35,711 bases of DNA from Muribaculaceae bacterium (GCA_016290325.1 JAEETL010000028.1:1-35711), one strand, 5' to 3'; positions 24,907 through 34,304 are shown, counted from the first letter of the stretch. Translations and numbers: made by a program. The notes: generated from the sequence alone by a model not told the origin.

Positions 24907-26001
24907 CCTCAATGACAACTGGTAGTTGTAATACTTCTCATTACCGGTGATGTCCTCGATGACCTTGATGAACGGCGGGAATTCCACTTCATCGCCTTCC
25001 TTGATGCCTTCCAGCTCCAGGATTTGCATGCCCAGCTTAGGCTCGATATAGGTGTCAAGTTCAAAGTAGCGGTTCTTCCACACGAAACACTTGCGCATCT
25101 TGCTGATGGGCTTGCGGTTGGGATCAGCCAATTGCAGCAGGTCCACATACTGCTGTGCAGTGATGCGGCGCTCGGTCTCGATCTGCTTGTTGCTGCTGAC
25201 GGTCTTCTTGATGGTCTGGAAATAGACGTAGCTGCCCTGCCAGCCGCGTTTACGCACGCGCATCTCGGTGCCAGGCTCGCTCAGCAGGTAGGTCTGGGTA
25301 ATCTCGCTCTCGGTGTAGTCGGGGATGTCGCCCGTAACTTTGACGATGTACTTGCGCTCTTGCTCGATGGGGCTAGGCACGCCCAGCACAGTCGAGATCT
25401 CGTTGAGCACCTGGCGCAGCTTGTCGTCAAAGTCCATGTGGTTGCCAATAACGCGCAAGTGGGGGTGGCCCGTCCATGCGCTTAGCACTTTGCGGTCCAG
25501 TTCACGCGCCAGTTCCACGTCCTCGCTGCGGAATTTGTTGTTCTCGTTGGTATAGAACTGCTCAGCACCGGCAGCGGCCGTCACCATGTGCAGGATGGCC
25601 TCGTAGCGGGCATCGCGCAGCTTCACGGTGTTGGTGCCCATTTCCTCGGTCAACGCTTCCCAAATCTCGGGCGAGACGTAGGCGCTGATGTCCATCGTGC
25701 CGCGGTCACACACGATGAGCACGGGCTTGCTGCATTCGGCTGCCATCTTGGCGAAGTGGTCCTCGAGCGCCAGCTGGATGTTCAATGTCGATTTCTCGGC
25801 CTCAAAGAATAAAGCCTTGTTATGCGTCAGGTAGTTCACGCCAGCGCTGCTGAACATCGTGGGCACCTCGGGGATGGCAAACACCTGGAACCCCAGGCTG
25901 CTGAAGTGTTCAATGATCCTTGCCATCGCGGTCGTCTTACCAGCGCAAGGGCCACCCGTCAACACAATCTTGGTGATTTTATCGGTGATCTTGTCAGTCA
26001 T
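24904..26001 (-). CDS. P-loop ATPase (AAA_28) - CYTH fusion, TTD14-like
   Basis: Encodes 365 aa. The N-terminal half is a P-loop NTPase: Walker A is GGPCAGKT (16-23) and a Walker B-like VLIVCDRG holds D99. The C-terminal half (about 212-365) is a CYTH domain with the ExExK signature as E213, E215 and K217, followed by conserved R and K residues (MRVRKRG, YFQTIKKT, ETERRIT). CYTH domains handle triphosphates such as thiamine triphosphate or tripolyphosphate. The same two-domain order occurs in the animal protein TTD14 (TRPL translocation defect 14), from family knowledge. Substrate and role in bacteria are unknown. It has its own promoter and converges on the FKBP-like gene. Confidence 0.88.
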   Translation of the reverse strand: MTDKITDKITKIVLTGGPCAGKTTAMARIIEHFSSLGFQVFAIPEVPTMFSSAGVNYLTHNKALFFEAEKSTLNIQLALEDHFAKMAAECSKPVLIVCDRGTMDISAYVSPEIWEALTEEMGTNTVKLRDARYEAILHMVTAAAGAEQFYTNENNKFRSEDVELARELDRKVLSAWTGHPHLRVIGNHMDFDDKLRQVLNEISTVLGVPSPIEQERKYIVKVTGDIPDYTESEITQTYLLSEPGTEMRVRKRGWQGSYVYFQTIKKTVSSNKQIETERRITAQQYVDLLQLADPNRKPISKMRKCFVWKNRYFELDTYIEPKLGMQILELEGIKEGDEVEFPPFIKVIEDITGNEKYYNYQLSLR

Positions 26002-26038
26002 TTTCTCGTCTTGGTTTTTCTGTTTTACAAAAGAATGC

Positions 26039-26069
26039 CAAAGTTACTCACAATCTCTCATTTCCACAA
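26039..26069 (-). promoter_or_regulatory. Minus-strand promoter of the ATPase-CYTH gene
   Basis: On the minus strand TTG (26069-26067), 20 bases, then TAACTTTG (26046-26039) matches the Bacteroidetes consensus. The predicted leader to the start codon is about 33 bases. Confidence 0.7.
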
Positions 26070-26181
26070 CCTTTCCATCCTAAAAGATGTGAAAGTGAAA
26101 AATGGGACTGTTCTTTTGATGTGATTTTAATGTGCCACTAGGGCGATAGCCGGTAATAGCGTTATTTCATTTTATGGTGAA

Positions 26182-27252
26182 TTATATGTTTTTGTTATCG
26201 GTTGATTCGTCGTCGCGGACCATGTCCCAATTGCGGGATATCCAATGTATATACCGGGTCTCGATGTTCTGACTGATTCCAAGGTCAAACTTTTTCTCAT
26301 AGTAGTATTCTTTGGGCCATCCGTTCAAGTAAAACCCGGAATACTCATTGACAATGACTTCGGCACCATTGGGCTTCGCGATTTTCAGCGAATCAACAAT
26401 CTGGTCTCGAAGTGCTTCTAGGCTGTCATTGGCCATGTCGCTCAATAGCATTGACAGTGTGCCGATGCCAAGATCCATCAAATCCTCGACAGGAATAGTC
26501 GTTGTTGACAGGGTCGAGATCGCATAATCGCCGTCGAAGTCGTTCTCCTCGTCCTCGATGGTTGTGTAGCCTATCCTGGCTGAGATATGCTGGGGATAAC
26601 CTTGTTCCTCGGTATCTACTTCCTTCTCACCGAGGTCAAACGCGGAGCCGTGCAGGCCGAAGAGATTCTCCAATTCCTCGTATGAATCGCGGATGCCTTC
26701 CTCGGTTGAGAATTGAAGCAACAAGATGTTTTCCAGCGACTTTCGAGGCATGATGCTATCCAGATCGGGGATGGTCGCGTACAAGGTGTCACAAGTGACC
26801 TTTACACCCTTCTTGAGTTGGTCGCGTATCTCGCGCCAGTTGGTGATGCTTTTGAGCAATCCCAACTCATCGGTTGTGAACTCGCACACAACAGACTGCA
26901 TCAACTGGCTCATGGCATTAGTCATGACTTTGGTAGCGGTATCCGTATCATGGAGGGTGAAGTTCAGCGGAATGTACTTCATCTTGTAACCGTCGCTGGT
27001 CGAGTCGGTCACCACTATCATGAACTCCTCCTCGTAGGATTCGCTGATTGTCGTGTCGTTCCCTTCAATCTTGTACTTGTTGTGCGTCTGCCTGTAGGCC
27101 ATTGTGTCGTTCTTGCTGAAGTAACCAACCACAGCAATCTCGTCTTCTGGTTTCTCTTGGCTTCTTAACATCAGGTTCTGTGACCATGCAGTCGTGGCTA
27201 CGCTGGAAAGTGCCAAAGCACAAACCACCATTCCAAGTAATGTCTTTTTCAT
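26182..27252 (-). CDS. Exported protein of unknown function
   Basis: Encodes 356 aa with a signal peptide (KKTLLGMVVCALALSSVATTAWSQ). The mature protein is acidic, with threonine- and aspartate-rich strands such as EIAVVGYFSKNDTMAYRQTHNKY and DGYKMKYIPLNFTLHDTDTATKV. Its overall pattern suggests a beta-rich periplasmic or surface protein. I do not recognise a family. It lies 147 bases downstream of an exported TPR gene on the same strand. No promoter is obvious in that gap, so the two may be cotranscribed. Confidence 0.75.
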   Translation of the reverse strand: MKKTLLGMVVCALALSSVATTAWSQNLMLRSQEKPEDEIAVVGYFSKNDTMAYRQTHNKYKIEGNDTTISESYEEEFMIVVTDSTSDGYKMKYIPLNFTLHDTDTATKVMTNAMSQLMQSVVCEFTTDELGLLKSITNWREIRDQLKKGVKVTCDTLYATIPDLDSIMPRKSLENILLLQFSTEEGIRDSYEELENLFGLHGSAFDLGEKEVDTEEQGYPQHISARIGYTTIEDEENDFDGDYAISTLSTTTIPVEDLMDLGIGTLSMLLSDMANDSLEALRDQIVDSLKIAKPNGAEVIVNEYSGFYLNGWPKEYYYEKKFDLGISQNIETRYIHWISRNWDMVRDDESTDNKNI

Positions 27253-27399
27253 CTCTACAATTAATAATTAATTGGATTTAGTAGTATTATGGTTTTCAGA
27301 AATTTACAATTATTGTATTTCTTGTTTTCTTTATATGGAGAAACGGCGCTGTGTTTGCGGCAACTCTCGGTGCCGGAAACCTCTTCATTTGTGGGGACG

Positions 27400-28527
27400 C
27401 TAAGGTTGTTGGCGGTACACTTTGGAGGCTAGGGTAGGTCTCTCGGCCGTCGAGGTGAATGGATGTTCTTCATACCAACGGGTAAACGCTTCCATCTGCT
27501 CTCGGGCGGTTGGATCGGTCTTATACCAGTGGTTGAAGCCCTCTTTATCTGCCAGCCCGAACAGCATCATATTATAGGCCTGCCAATGGCCGCTCTGACG
27601 CACCAGGCGTTGGTAGTCGAAAATGGGCACGTCATAGTCATTGGTGAATCGTTCAAAGAACGAATCGATGAAGCGCCCTCGCACATCAATGAGTGATTGA
27701 AGCGTTATCTCACTCTCGGGGTTCAACGCTCTCAACGCTGTTGCCATTTCCTGATTGAATGCCACGGGCAACGGCAAGCGCTCTTGCGTTGTGTCGGTAG
27801 AGTCGGCGGTTTTGTCCCAATAGTTGGGGATCCATACGGGATAAGGATCCTCGACAGGGATGCCGATGTTGTCATGATAGACATAATCCAATAATTCACT
27901 CAGTTCTTTAGTGTCTTCTGTGTATTCATCTTTGTTCATGGTCAGTAGGCGGGCCGCCTCGCCATACATGATGGACCAGGCGGGTTCGTCTGAGTCGGCA
28001 TAAAGAACTGCCAGGAACCAGTAGGACCACGGCTCACTTGGCTCTGCTTCGATGGCTTTTTCATACAGCTCGCAAGCTTTTTCGTAGTCCTGTTTCCCAT
28101 TTGCTATCTTTCCTTGTTCAATATAGAGCACGGCACTATTGGGGAAGCGCTCAAGGCCACGGTTATAAGCCTTGATGGCTTCTTCCTCCTTTCCCATCCC
28201 TTGCAGGCAGTTGCCCTCGAGTTGATAGGCATGATAGGAGGCGGCCGGATGGTTTTCCAACCGTTTGCATATCTCCAAACCCTTGTCATATTCCCCTGAA
28301 TGCCAGTAGGTATAGGTTATCTCCCAAAGTATGCTGTAATTGTTGGGGTTCTCCTTGTCCAGCTTGTTCAGGATCTCCATCGCGGCCTCGTTCTCTCCCG
28401 AGTTGGTCAGCATGTTAGCCTTGTCCAAGTTTTCTAAAGCAGTTTCGCTCAAGTCTGCTTTTGTCTGTGCCTGGGCCGAAATGATGGCCACAGCAGCGAC
28501 GAATAAAAATAAGAATGTCTTTTTCAT
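27400..28527 (-). CDS. Exported tetratricopeptide-repeat protein
   Basis: Encodes 375 aa. A signal peptide (KKTFLFLFVAAVAIISAQAQ) is followed by about four to five TPR units between residues 28 and 195, for example AMEILNKLDKENPNNYSI, AIKAYNRGLERFPNSAVL and ACELYEKAIEAEPSEPWS. The C-terminal 180 residues have no repeat pattern and contain many aromatic residues. TPR units suggest binding of another exported protein, possibly the product of the next gene. No enzyme motif is visible. Confidence 0.82.
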   Translation of the reverse strand: MKKTFLFLFVAAVAIISAQAQTKADLSETALENLDKANMLTNSGENEAAMEILNKLDKENPNNYSILWEITYTYWHSGEYDKGLEICKRLENHPAASYHAYQLEGNCLQGMGKEEEAIKAYNRGLERFPNSAVLYIEQGKIANGKQDYEKACELYEKAIEAEPSEPWSYWFLAVLYADSDEPAWSIMYGEAARLLTMNKDEYTEDTKELSELLDYVYHDNIGIPVEDPYPVWIPNYWDKTADSTDTTQERLPLPVAFNQEMATALRALNPESEITLQSLIDVRGRFIDSFFERFTNDYDVPIFDYQRLVRQSGHWQAYNMMLFGLADKEGFNHWYKTDPTAREQMEAFTRWYEEHPFTSTAERPTLASKVYRQQP

Positions 28528-28571
28528 ATTATGATTTATTGTTTTCCTATTATAAAAAGAGCATTGTCGTT

Positions 28572-29213
28572 TTATCCTAGGCGGCGCTTGGCGAAGTCGA
28601 CGATGAGTTGTGCCGTACCCTCAACGCCCAGCAGGCTGGAGTCCAGGCACAGGTCGTAACTCTCGGCGTGGCCCCACAGTTTGTCGGTGTAGAAGTTGTA
28701 GTACTCGGCGCGCAGCTTGTTGGCTTTATCGGCGCGTTTCTCGGCGGCCTCGCGTGTGTCACAGTCGCCGCGAGCCATGATGCGCTTCACGCGGTCGTCG
28801 ATGGGCGCATGCAGGAACACACTGATGACGGGGCAGTGGTCGCGCAACACATAGTCGGCCGTACGTCCCACGATGACACACGACTTGCGGTCCACCAGAT
28901 CTTTCATCACTTGGCATTGCGCTTTATAGATGCTGTCGTCGCTCATCGGGGTTTCTCCCACAAAGGCTGAACCCGCCATGGCTAGGTTCAGCGGCCATAG
29001 GCTGGGGAAGAATTTGGGTGTTCGCTCGTCGGCGGCCTCAAACATCTCGGCATTGATGCCGCTTGCCTTGGAGGCTTCGAGCAATAACTGTTTGTCGTAA
29101 TAGTTGATGTCAAGCAGTTGGGCAACGCGCATTCCAATCTCACGGCCGCCGCTGCCAAACTGGCGTCCGATGGCAATCACATAATTCTGGTTGTTTTTAA
29201 GGTCTTCGTTCAT
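28572..29213 (-). CDS. Cytidylate kinase-like protein (Cytidylate_kin2 family)
   Basis: Encodes 213 aa. The start YVIAIGRQFGSGGREIG is the P-loop typical of this family, where GSGGREI takes the place of a normal Walker A. Later segments include CVIVGRTADYVLRD and FLHAPIDDRVKRIMARG, which contain the arginines expected in the lid region. The family is related to CMP kinase but its substrate is not established, and it is distinct from the housekeeping cmk. It lies 21 bases after an exported protein gene on the same strand. No signal peptide is seen, so it is cytoplasmic. Confidence 0.88.
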   Translation of the reverse strand: MNEDLKNNQNYVIAIGRQFGSGGREIGMRVAQLLDINYYDKQLLLEASKASGINAEMFEAADERTPKFFPSLWPLNLAMAGSAFVGETPMSDDSIYKAQCQVMKDLVDRKSCVIVGRTADYVLRDHCPVISVFLHAPIDDRVKRIMARGDCDTREAAEKRADKANKLRAEYYNFYTDKLWGHAESYDLCLDSSLLGVEGTAQLIVDFAKRRLG

Positions 29214-29234
29214 CGTTATATAGTCTAATGGTTT

Positions 29235-29855
29235 TTAATCTTGGAGTCTTGCGGGAACATCAAACGAGTCCCGGTCGCCGTTGGGGTCATCGTTGATAAT
29301 GACTGAGATGAGGCGCAGTCCTTTGTCGGCCGACCAATGGCCAGCGACATTGGTGGGGTAACGCGGGGTGGGGAACTCCACCATCTCGAACTCCTGCACA
29401 AATTTCACTTTGCCTTGCCGTTTGAAGGTCTGCTCTAGCAACTGACTGTTGTCCTTGCTCACGAGCACTACAAAATGGCAACGCCCGCTTTGCAGGTCGC
29501 CAAACAGCATCGTGTTGTCTTTGTTCATCTTGCTTAGGATGTCGTCGCTGCGGGCAGCGATGTCAATGCTGCCGTCGGGATTAGGGTCAATGAGTAGAAC
29601 AAAGGTGCGGTTCTGAAAGTCCTCGTTGGCGATAGTATCCATCACTTGGTTGATGGCCTCAATGAGCCTCGACTCTGCCTTCTTGTTGGGGACTAAGCGT
29701 TTCATCTCCAGACTGATGGTTCGCTCGGGTAAGGACTTGCGCTGCGCCATGGTGAGTTGGCGGGTCACAATCACCTCGTCGTCATTCTTGGCCCACAGGC
29801 TGGTAGCGACCAAAGTGAGCAGTATAAATGCTATGAAAAATCGTTTCGTTCTCAT
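29235..29855 (-). CDS. Exported protein of unknown function
   Basis: Encodes 206 aa with a signal peptide (MRTKRFFIAFILLTLVATSLWA). The mature part contains repeated alpha/beta-like stretches such as NRTFVLLIDPNPDGSIDIAARSDD and GRCHFVVLVSKDNSQLLEQTF, and ends with FPTPRYPTNVAGHWSADKG and an aspartate-rich tail. I do not recognise the family. It is the first gene of a minus-strand group and is separated from the kinase-like gene by 21 bases, so the two are probably cotranscribed. Only an imperfect -7 box (TAACTTAG) is seen before it. Confidence 0.72.
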   Translation of the reverse strand: MRTKRFFIAFILLTLVATSLWAKNDDEVIVTRQLTMAQRKSLPERTISLEMKRLVPNKKAESRLIEAINQVMDTIANEDFQNRTFVLLIDPNPDGSIDIAARSDDILSKMNKDNTMLFGDLQSGRCHFVVLVSKDNSQLLEQTFKRQGKVKFVQEFEMVEFPTPRYPTNVAGHWSADKGLRLISVIINDDPNGDRDSFDVPARLQD

Positions 29856-30010
29856 CTTTCAACGTGCTAAGTTACGCATTTTTTTAGACACTTAGTAACA
29901 AAAATCGTTTAATTTTTTCTTTCTGAGTTTGTTTGTATGGGAAAGTAGATATGATGTCATTTTTTTTGAAAAAAGTCATAATATATTATACATCTTAATC
30001 TTAATCTTTT

Positions 30011-30018
30011 TATCTTTG
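30011..30018 (+). promoter_or_regulatory. -7 box of the amylase gene
   Basis: TATCTTTG matches TAnnTTTG. The upstream region 29951-30010 is very AT-rich but has no TTTG at the usual distance. The predicted leader is about 75 bases, longer than for most other genes in the window. Confidence 0.6.
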
Positions 30019-30098
30019 CGATATTGATAGAGAACCATTCTTTTTGACTATCTATTCATTTAAAATACCGATTATTCACTAAAAAAGATTATGGGTTT

Positions 30099-33000
30099 AT
30101 GAAAAAGACATTACTTTTATTCGCATTGGCGCTGATGGCGCCGTTGAGCATGATGTCGCAAGGATGGCCCGCAGGCTATGGCGGCGTGGTGCTGCAGGGC
30201 TTTTTCTGGGACAGTTTCCGTCCTGCCGAAGGCCATTCCGGCCAGAGCATGGCGACCATGTATGGCGCTGGATGGGGCGAGAACGACGAGTGGTATGTTC
30301 CCGTGACGACATGGGCTGAGTTGCTGAATCAGAAAGACAACATTGCCCCTTACATCGACCTGTTGTGGCTTCCGCAGAGCGGAGCGTCGGTGTGCCCTAA
30401 TAAGAGCGTCTTCACCACCGAGTGGGAGGCATGGAGAGCAGGTCACAATGGCTCGTGGGTGTGCACTCATTATGGTGACAGCATCTTTAATCCTGACTGT
30501 ATGGGCTTCGTGCCGGTCTTCTACCTGGATCATGGCAAGGGTCAAACTTACACGGTTAATGGCACCACGTGGTCGCCCAAAAGCTACTTTGGCACCGAGA
30601 CCGAGCTCATCAACCTTATCAGTGCCTATAAGCAGGCTGGAACAGCTGCCATGGAGGATGTGGTCGCTAACCACAAGGGTGGACTGAGCACATGGAGCGG
30701 CGAGGAGTTTGCAGCCGACTTTGTTGATGAGGTGGGTGTTATAGGGCCCAAGACCGGTAAGACCTATTCCATCCAGTGGGACTGGGACGAGAACGGAAAG
30801 TGCAAGGACCTGTGTTGGGACGATGAGAGCGGCATGGGTAGCGGTAACACCGACTGCGGCGGCGACGCGGGCAAGGGTCCCTGGGCGCGTGACATTGACC
30901 ACCACAATCCCGTTACGCAACAAAAAATAATCACCTACTTGCGCTATCTCAAGGATGAGTTGGGTTATGAGGGTTTCCGCTATGACTATGCGCGCGGCTT
31001 TGAGCCTAAGCACTTCGCTTACTACAATACCCAGGTGCGTCCCACATTCTCGGTAGGTGAGTTCTGGGGTACAACTGGAGACATCTCAGCTTGGATTAAA
31101 GGTGTGTATGATGAGGGTGGATTCCAGAGCGCGGCCTTTGACTTCCCCTTGCAGGAGCAGATCAGACAGGCGTTTAGTGACGAGTCTGGGCATAGTTTCC
31201 GTGCGCTCAAGTATGATGGTCTCATCTGGGATTACCGCCTCAAGCGCTATGCTGTGACGTTTATCGATAACCATGACACGTTCAAGGACCTGCCGACCGA
31301 TGCAAGTAACAGCAACTATATGCATCGTGTCAACCATCAGATTGTTGAGGCCAACTGTTTCATCCTGTCCATGCCTGGCACGCCGTGCTTGTTCTATCCT
31401 CACTTCATGCATCCCGTGTGGCATGACCTCATCGTGCGTTTCATCAAGGCCCGCCGCACAGCGGGTATCACTAACGAGAGTACCGCATGGGCGCCGATTG
31501 AGACAGGAACTTATGGTATCGCTTGGCGCGTTACGGGTGAGAATGGTGAACTGTACCTGCAGTTGGGCGATGAGTCGGTGAACACCGGTGTGCCCGAAGG
31601 TTTTGCCCAGGTGTGGTGTAATGACGAGGGCACTTGCCGTCTGAGCATCACGGCATCGCTTGCCGACCAGGTCGACGGAAATGTCAAGCAGGATCTGTCC
31701 AATGGCTATCCCGTTGTGAACAAGAGTAGCGGCCGATATGCCTCGCCCATTGAGGTGAACGTGAAGCCCTCAACCGAGGGTACCGTACTGGTTTACACGA
31801 CCGACGGTAGAACCCCTGATACTTACAGCAAGCAGATTACCGATCCCGATGGAATCAATCTTTCCTTCACGGGTAACACGACGCTCAAGGTGGGCGTTTT
31901 GGCCAATGGCGCGGTGCGCCCGGCAAGCATCGTGACCAGGGAGTATATCGTGGACAGTAATGCGGGTAACGGCACCATCATGGTATATGTGAAATATGAC
32001 GGGGGCACCGTGCCCTATATCTTCGCCTTTGACGACGAGGGCAATGCGATTACAAGCGCATTCCCGGGCTGGCAATATGACACGAACAACAGCGTTGTTA
32101 TTGGCGGCGTGACCTGGCTCCACGCTATGTTCAATGCCAGCAAGATCAACTTTATCTTGAGCTATGGTGGCGGAAGCACCCAGACGGCCGACATCAATGG
32201 TGTGACCAGTGATGTGTTCTATTCGTTTGCCGATGGTGTTGCCTATGATTTGACGGCGACCTATGCCCAAGCGCTTTACAATCCCGTTGTTTCCATTGAT
32301 CAGGCCAGTGGCTCCTATGACCACGCGATCTCACCGACTCTCACGGCCAGCAACAGCGATGCGGTAATCGTCTATACCACCGATGGCAGCGAGCCGTCAC
32401 CGACCAATGGTACCCAAATCACCTATCAAGGCACAGTGCCGTTTAACACCGACGGCAATCATGTGCTCAGGGCAGGAATACTGAGAAATGGCACCGTCAT
32501 CAATCAGGTGGCTCGCACCTACTTTGTTTCGGGTAGCAGCAAGGTTAACATCTATGTTTCGGCCGAGTATGATCCTTACATCTATGCATGGGAGGAGATT
32601 TCAGGCCAAAACATCGCTCCAGTGGCATGGCCGGGAACTAAGCTGACCGAGAAAGACGACCAGGGTTGGTATCACTATTCACAGGAATCCCCGTCGCTGA
32701 ATATCATCTTCAACAATAATTCCGGTGGTCAAACCGAAACGATTGGTGGCCTCACTCCTGGCGATTACTATTTCACCTATGACGGCGGGAATGGCTATAC
32801 CCGTATCCAGACCGATTTGCCATCGTGTGCCACTGGCATGGGTGAGAGTGTTTACTACTGCTATTTCGAGAATAATGCACACTTTGCCAACCCCTTTGCC
32901 TGGGTGACTAACCAGATGTCCATCTATACAGGTGGCAGTTGGCCTGGTGAAGCGCTCGGTCAACCCGTAGGTGTAGCGCCTAACGGAAATCTGGTTTATC

Positions 33001-34103
33001 GATGGGTTTATAATGGCGACCTCACGATGCTACCGGCCAATGTGATCTTCAGCGACAATGGTAACCAGTCGACCCAGACATCAGACTTTGGCTTTGTCAA
33101 TGGCGGCTACTATAATGCCAACGGACTCGTGGGCGTTGTCAAGAACAATGTGATGTCGCTTTCCGACATCATCAGCAATGGTGAGGTAGGCAAGGAATAT
33201 GTTATCGCCAATGACTTGACCGGTGTTTGGGTTAACGACCAGGGCAAGTGGCTGTGGGTGAAGGATGAGAATGGTGACGCTCTCAATCCCAGTTATAACA
33301 CAATGTCATTGCCTTTGCCCGATTTGACGAGCGAAATGGACTATGACCAGAGTAACTGGGCGCAACTGATTCTTAAAGAGCCTGCTGCTAACGCCCAGGA
33401 TGTCCAGGGCCACTTATTGCTGGCACAAACTGTGATTGGCAAACTCACTGACCTTGCCAATCCCACGATTGAACTTTTTGCCAATCCCATTTCCACAACG
33501 GCAGCGCCCTACACGCCTAACACTTTCTTGCCGGCCAACTTTGTTGAGCAGGAAACTTATTTCATGGTTGAACCCAAACCACAGGAGTATGTGAACGTCG
33601 AGTGGGCCGTTTGTCGCGAAAAACTTAATGACAGCACCTATGTTATGGTCATCCCCAAGAGCGAGGGCGACATGAACGGTCAGAACCTGTCTGGTGCATT
33701 CAAGGCCGTTGTCAAGCAGGGCTATTGGGAGGATATGTCCTCGTTCAATCCTGAAAGTTCTATCAAGGTGAACTATGGATACGGATTGACTGGCATTGTC
33801 AGGGCAATGGATGGCAGCCAGCTTCTTGGTGTTAGTTTCAGTCCCGATGATGCTGAACATTCGCCTGTGAGTGACAAGTGGATGCTTTACATTGTTGGCG
33901 TGACCGATACCCATGTCCCCGTTATGCTCGGTGACGTGAACGAGGATGGCTCTGTCACCATCAAGGATGTGACGGTCTTGATCGACTATCTGCTGGGTTC
34001 GGATCCCCAACCGTTCAATTGGACCAACGCTGACGTGAACATCAATGGCAGCGTGACCATTGCCGACGTGACTACCCTCATTGATATGCTGCTCATGAAC
34101 TAG
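30099..34103 (+). CDS. Secreted multimodular GH13 alpha-amylase with dockerin-like tail
   Basis: Encodes 1334 aa. A signal peptide (1-20) leads into a GH13 barrel. It has DVVANH (187-192), nucleophile D296 in GFRYDYARG, acid/base E321 in SVGEFW and D393 in FIDNHD, so the active site is complete. Downstream are two chitobiase-type beta-sandwich modules with YTTDG (about 550-615 and 731-810). Three starch-binding (CBM26-like) modules follow the pattern (about 618-723, 811-905, 914-1010). A region of about 260 residues without a clear assignment comes next. Residues 1278-1334 form two dockerin-like loops (GDVNEDGSVTIKDVTVLIDYLL and ADVNINGSVTIADVTTLIDMLL). It hydrolyses alpha-1,4-glucan outside the cell. 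No SusC/SusD genes are nearby, so it is not part of a standard polysaccharide utilisation locus. Confidence 0.92.
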   Translation: MKKTLLLFALALMAPLSMMSQGWPAGYGGVVLQGFFWDSFRPAEGHSGQSMATMYGAGWGENDEWYVPVTTWAELLNQKDNIAPYIDLLWLPQSGASVCPNKSVFTTEWEAWRAGHNGSWVCTHYGDSIFNPDCMGFVPVFYLDHGKGQTYTVNGTTWSPKSYFGTETELINLISAYKQAGTAAMEDVVANHKGGLSTWSGEEFAADFVDEVGVIGPKTGKTYSIQWDWDENGKCKDLCWDDESGMGSGNTDCGGDAGKGPWARDIDHHNPVTQQKIITYLRYLKDELGYEGFRYDYARGFEPKHFAYYNTQVRPTFSVGEFWGTTGDISAWIKGVYDEGGFQSAAFDFPLQEQIRQAFSDESGHSFRALKYDGLIWDYRLKRYAVTFIDNHDTFKDLPTDASNSNYMHRVNHQIVEANCFILSMPGTPCLFYPHFMHPVWHDLIVRFIKARRTAGITNESTAWAPIETGTYGIAWRVTGENGELYLQLGDESVNTGVPEGFAQVWCNDEGTCRLSITASLADQVDGNVKQDLSNGYPVVNKSSGRYASPIEVNVKPSTEGTVLVYTTDGRTPDTYSKQITDPDGINLSFTGNTTLKVGVLANGAVRPASIVTREYIVDSNAGNGTIMVYVKYDGGTVPYIFAFDDEGNAITSAFPGWQYDTNNSVVIGGVTWLHAMFNASKINFILSYGGGSTQTADINGVTSDVFYSFADGVAYDLTATYAQALYNPVVSIDQASGSYDHAISPTLTASNSDAVIVYTTDGSEPSPTNGTQITYQGTVPFNTDGNHVLRAGILRNGTVINQVARTYFVSGSSKVNIYVSAEYDPYIYAWEEISGQNIAPVAWPGTKLTEKDDQGWYHYSQESPSLNIIFNNNSGGQTETIGGLTPGDYYFTYDGGNGYTRIQTDLPSCATGMGESVYYCYFENNAHFANPFAWVTNQMSIYTGGSWPGEALGQPVGVAPNGNLVYRWVYNGDLTMLPANVIFSDNGNQSTQTSDFGFVNGGYYNANGLVGVVKNNVMSLSDIISNGEVGKEYVIANDLTGVWVNDQGKWLWVKDENGDALNPSYNTMSLPLPDLTSEMDYDQSNWAQLILKEPAANAQDVQGHLLLAQTVIGKLTDLANPTIELFANPISTTAAPYTPNTFLPANFVEQETYFMVEPKPQEYVNVEWAVCREKLNDSTYVMVIPKSEGDMNGQNLSGAFKAVVKQGYWEDMSSFNPESSIKVNYGYGLTGIVRAMDGSQLLGVSFSPDDAEHSPVSDKWMLYIVGVTDTHVPVMLGDVNEDGSVTIKDVTVLIDYLLGSDPQPFNWTNADVNINGSVTIADVTTLIDMLLMN

Positions 34104-34113
34104 AACTTGTCAC

Positions 34114-34190
34114 CACTGGCCTAGCGATAATCGCGCCAGTGAACGCAACTTTTTAAATGATGTGTGCCTGTTCATGGAATGGGCACACAT
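34114..34190 (+). terminator. Two hairpins after the amylase gene
   Basis: CACTGGC (34114-34120) pairs with GCCAGTG (34135-34141), with an inner GCGA/TCGC stem. A second stem pairs ATGTGTGCC (34160-34168) with GGCACACAT (34182-34190). Neither has a strong U-run, although TTTTT lies between them, so together they are likely but not certain terminators. Confidence 0.55.
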
Positions 34191-34272
34191 TATTATATAT
34201 AATGTAAAAAGAAAAGTGCTTGTCGTTTTAACAAAAAGCGATGAAGGGAAAACAACCGATGGCATTTTTTAC

Positions 34273-34280
34273 TACCTTTG
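34273..34280 (+). promoter_or_regulatory. -7 box of the DUF1460 gene
   Basis: TACCTTTG matches TAnnTTTG and lies 24 bases before the ATG at 34305. No TTTG is visible at the -33 position. Confidence 0.55.
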
Positions 34281-34304
34281 TCTCAACAATTAATGATTAT
34301 TGAT

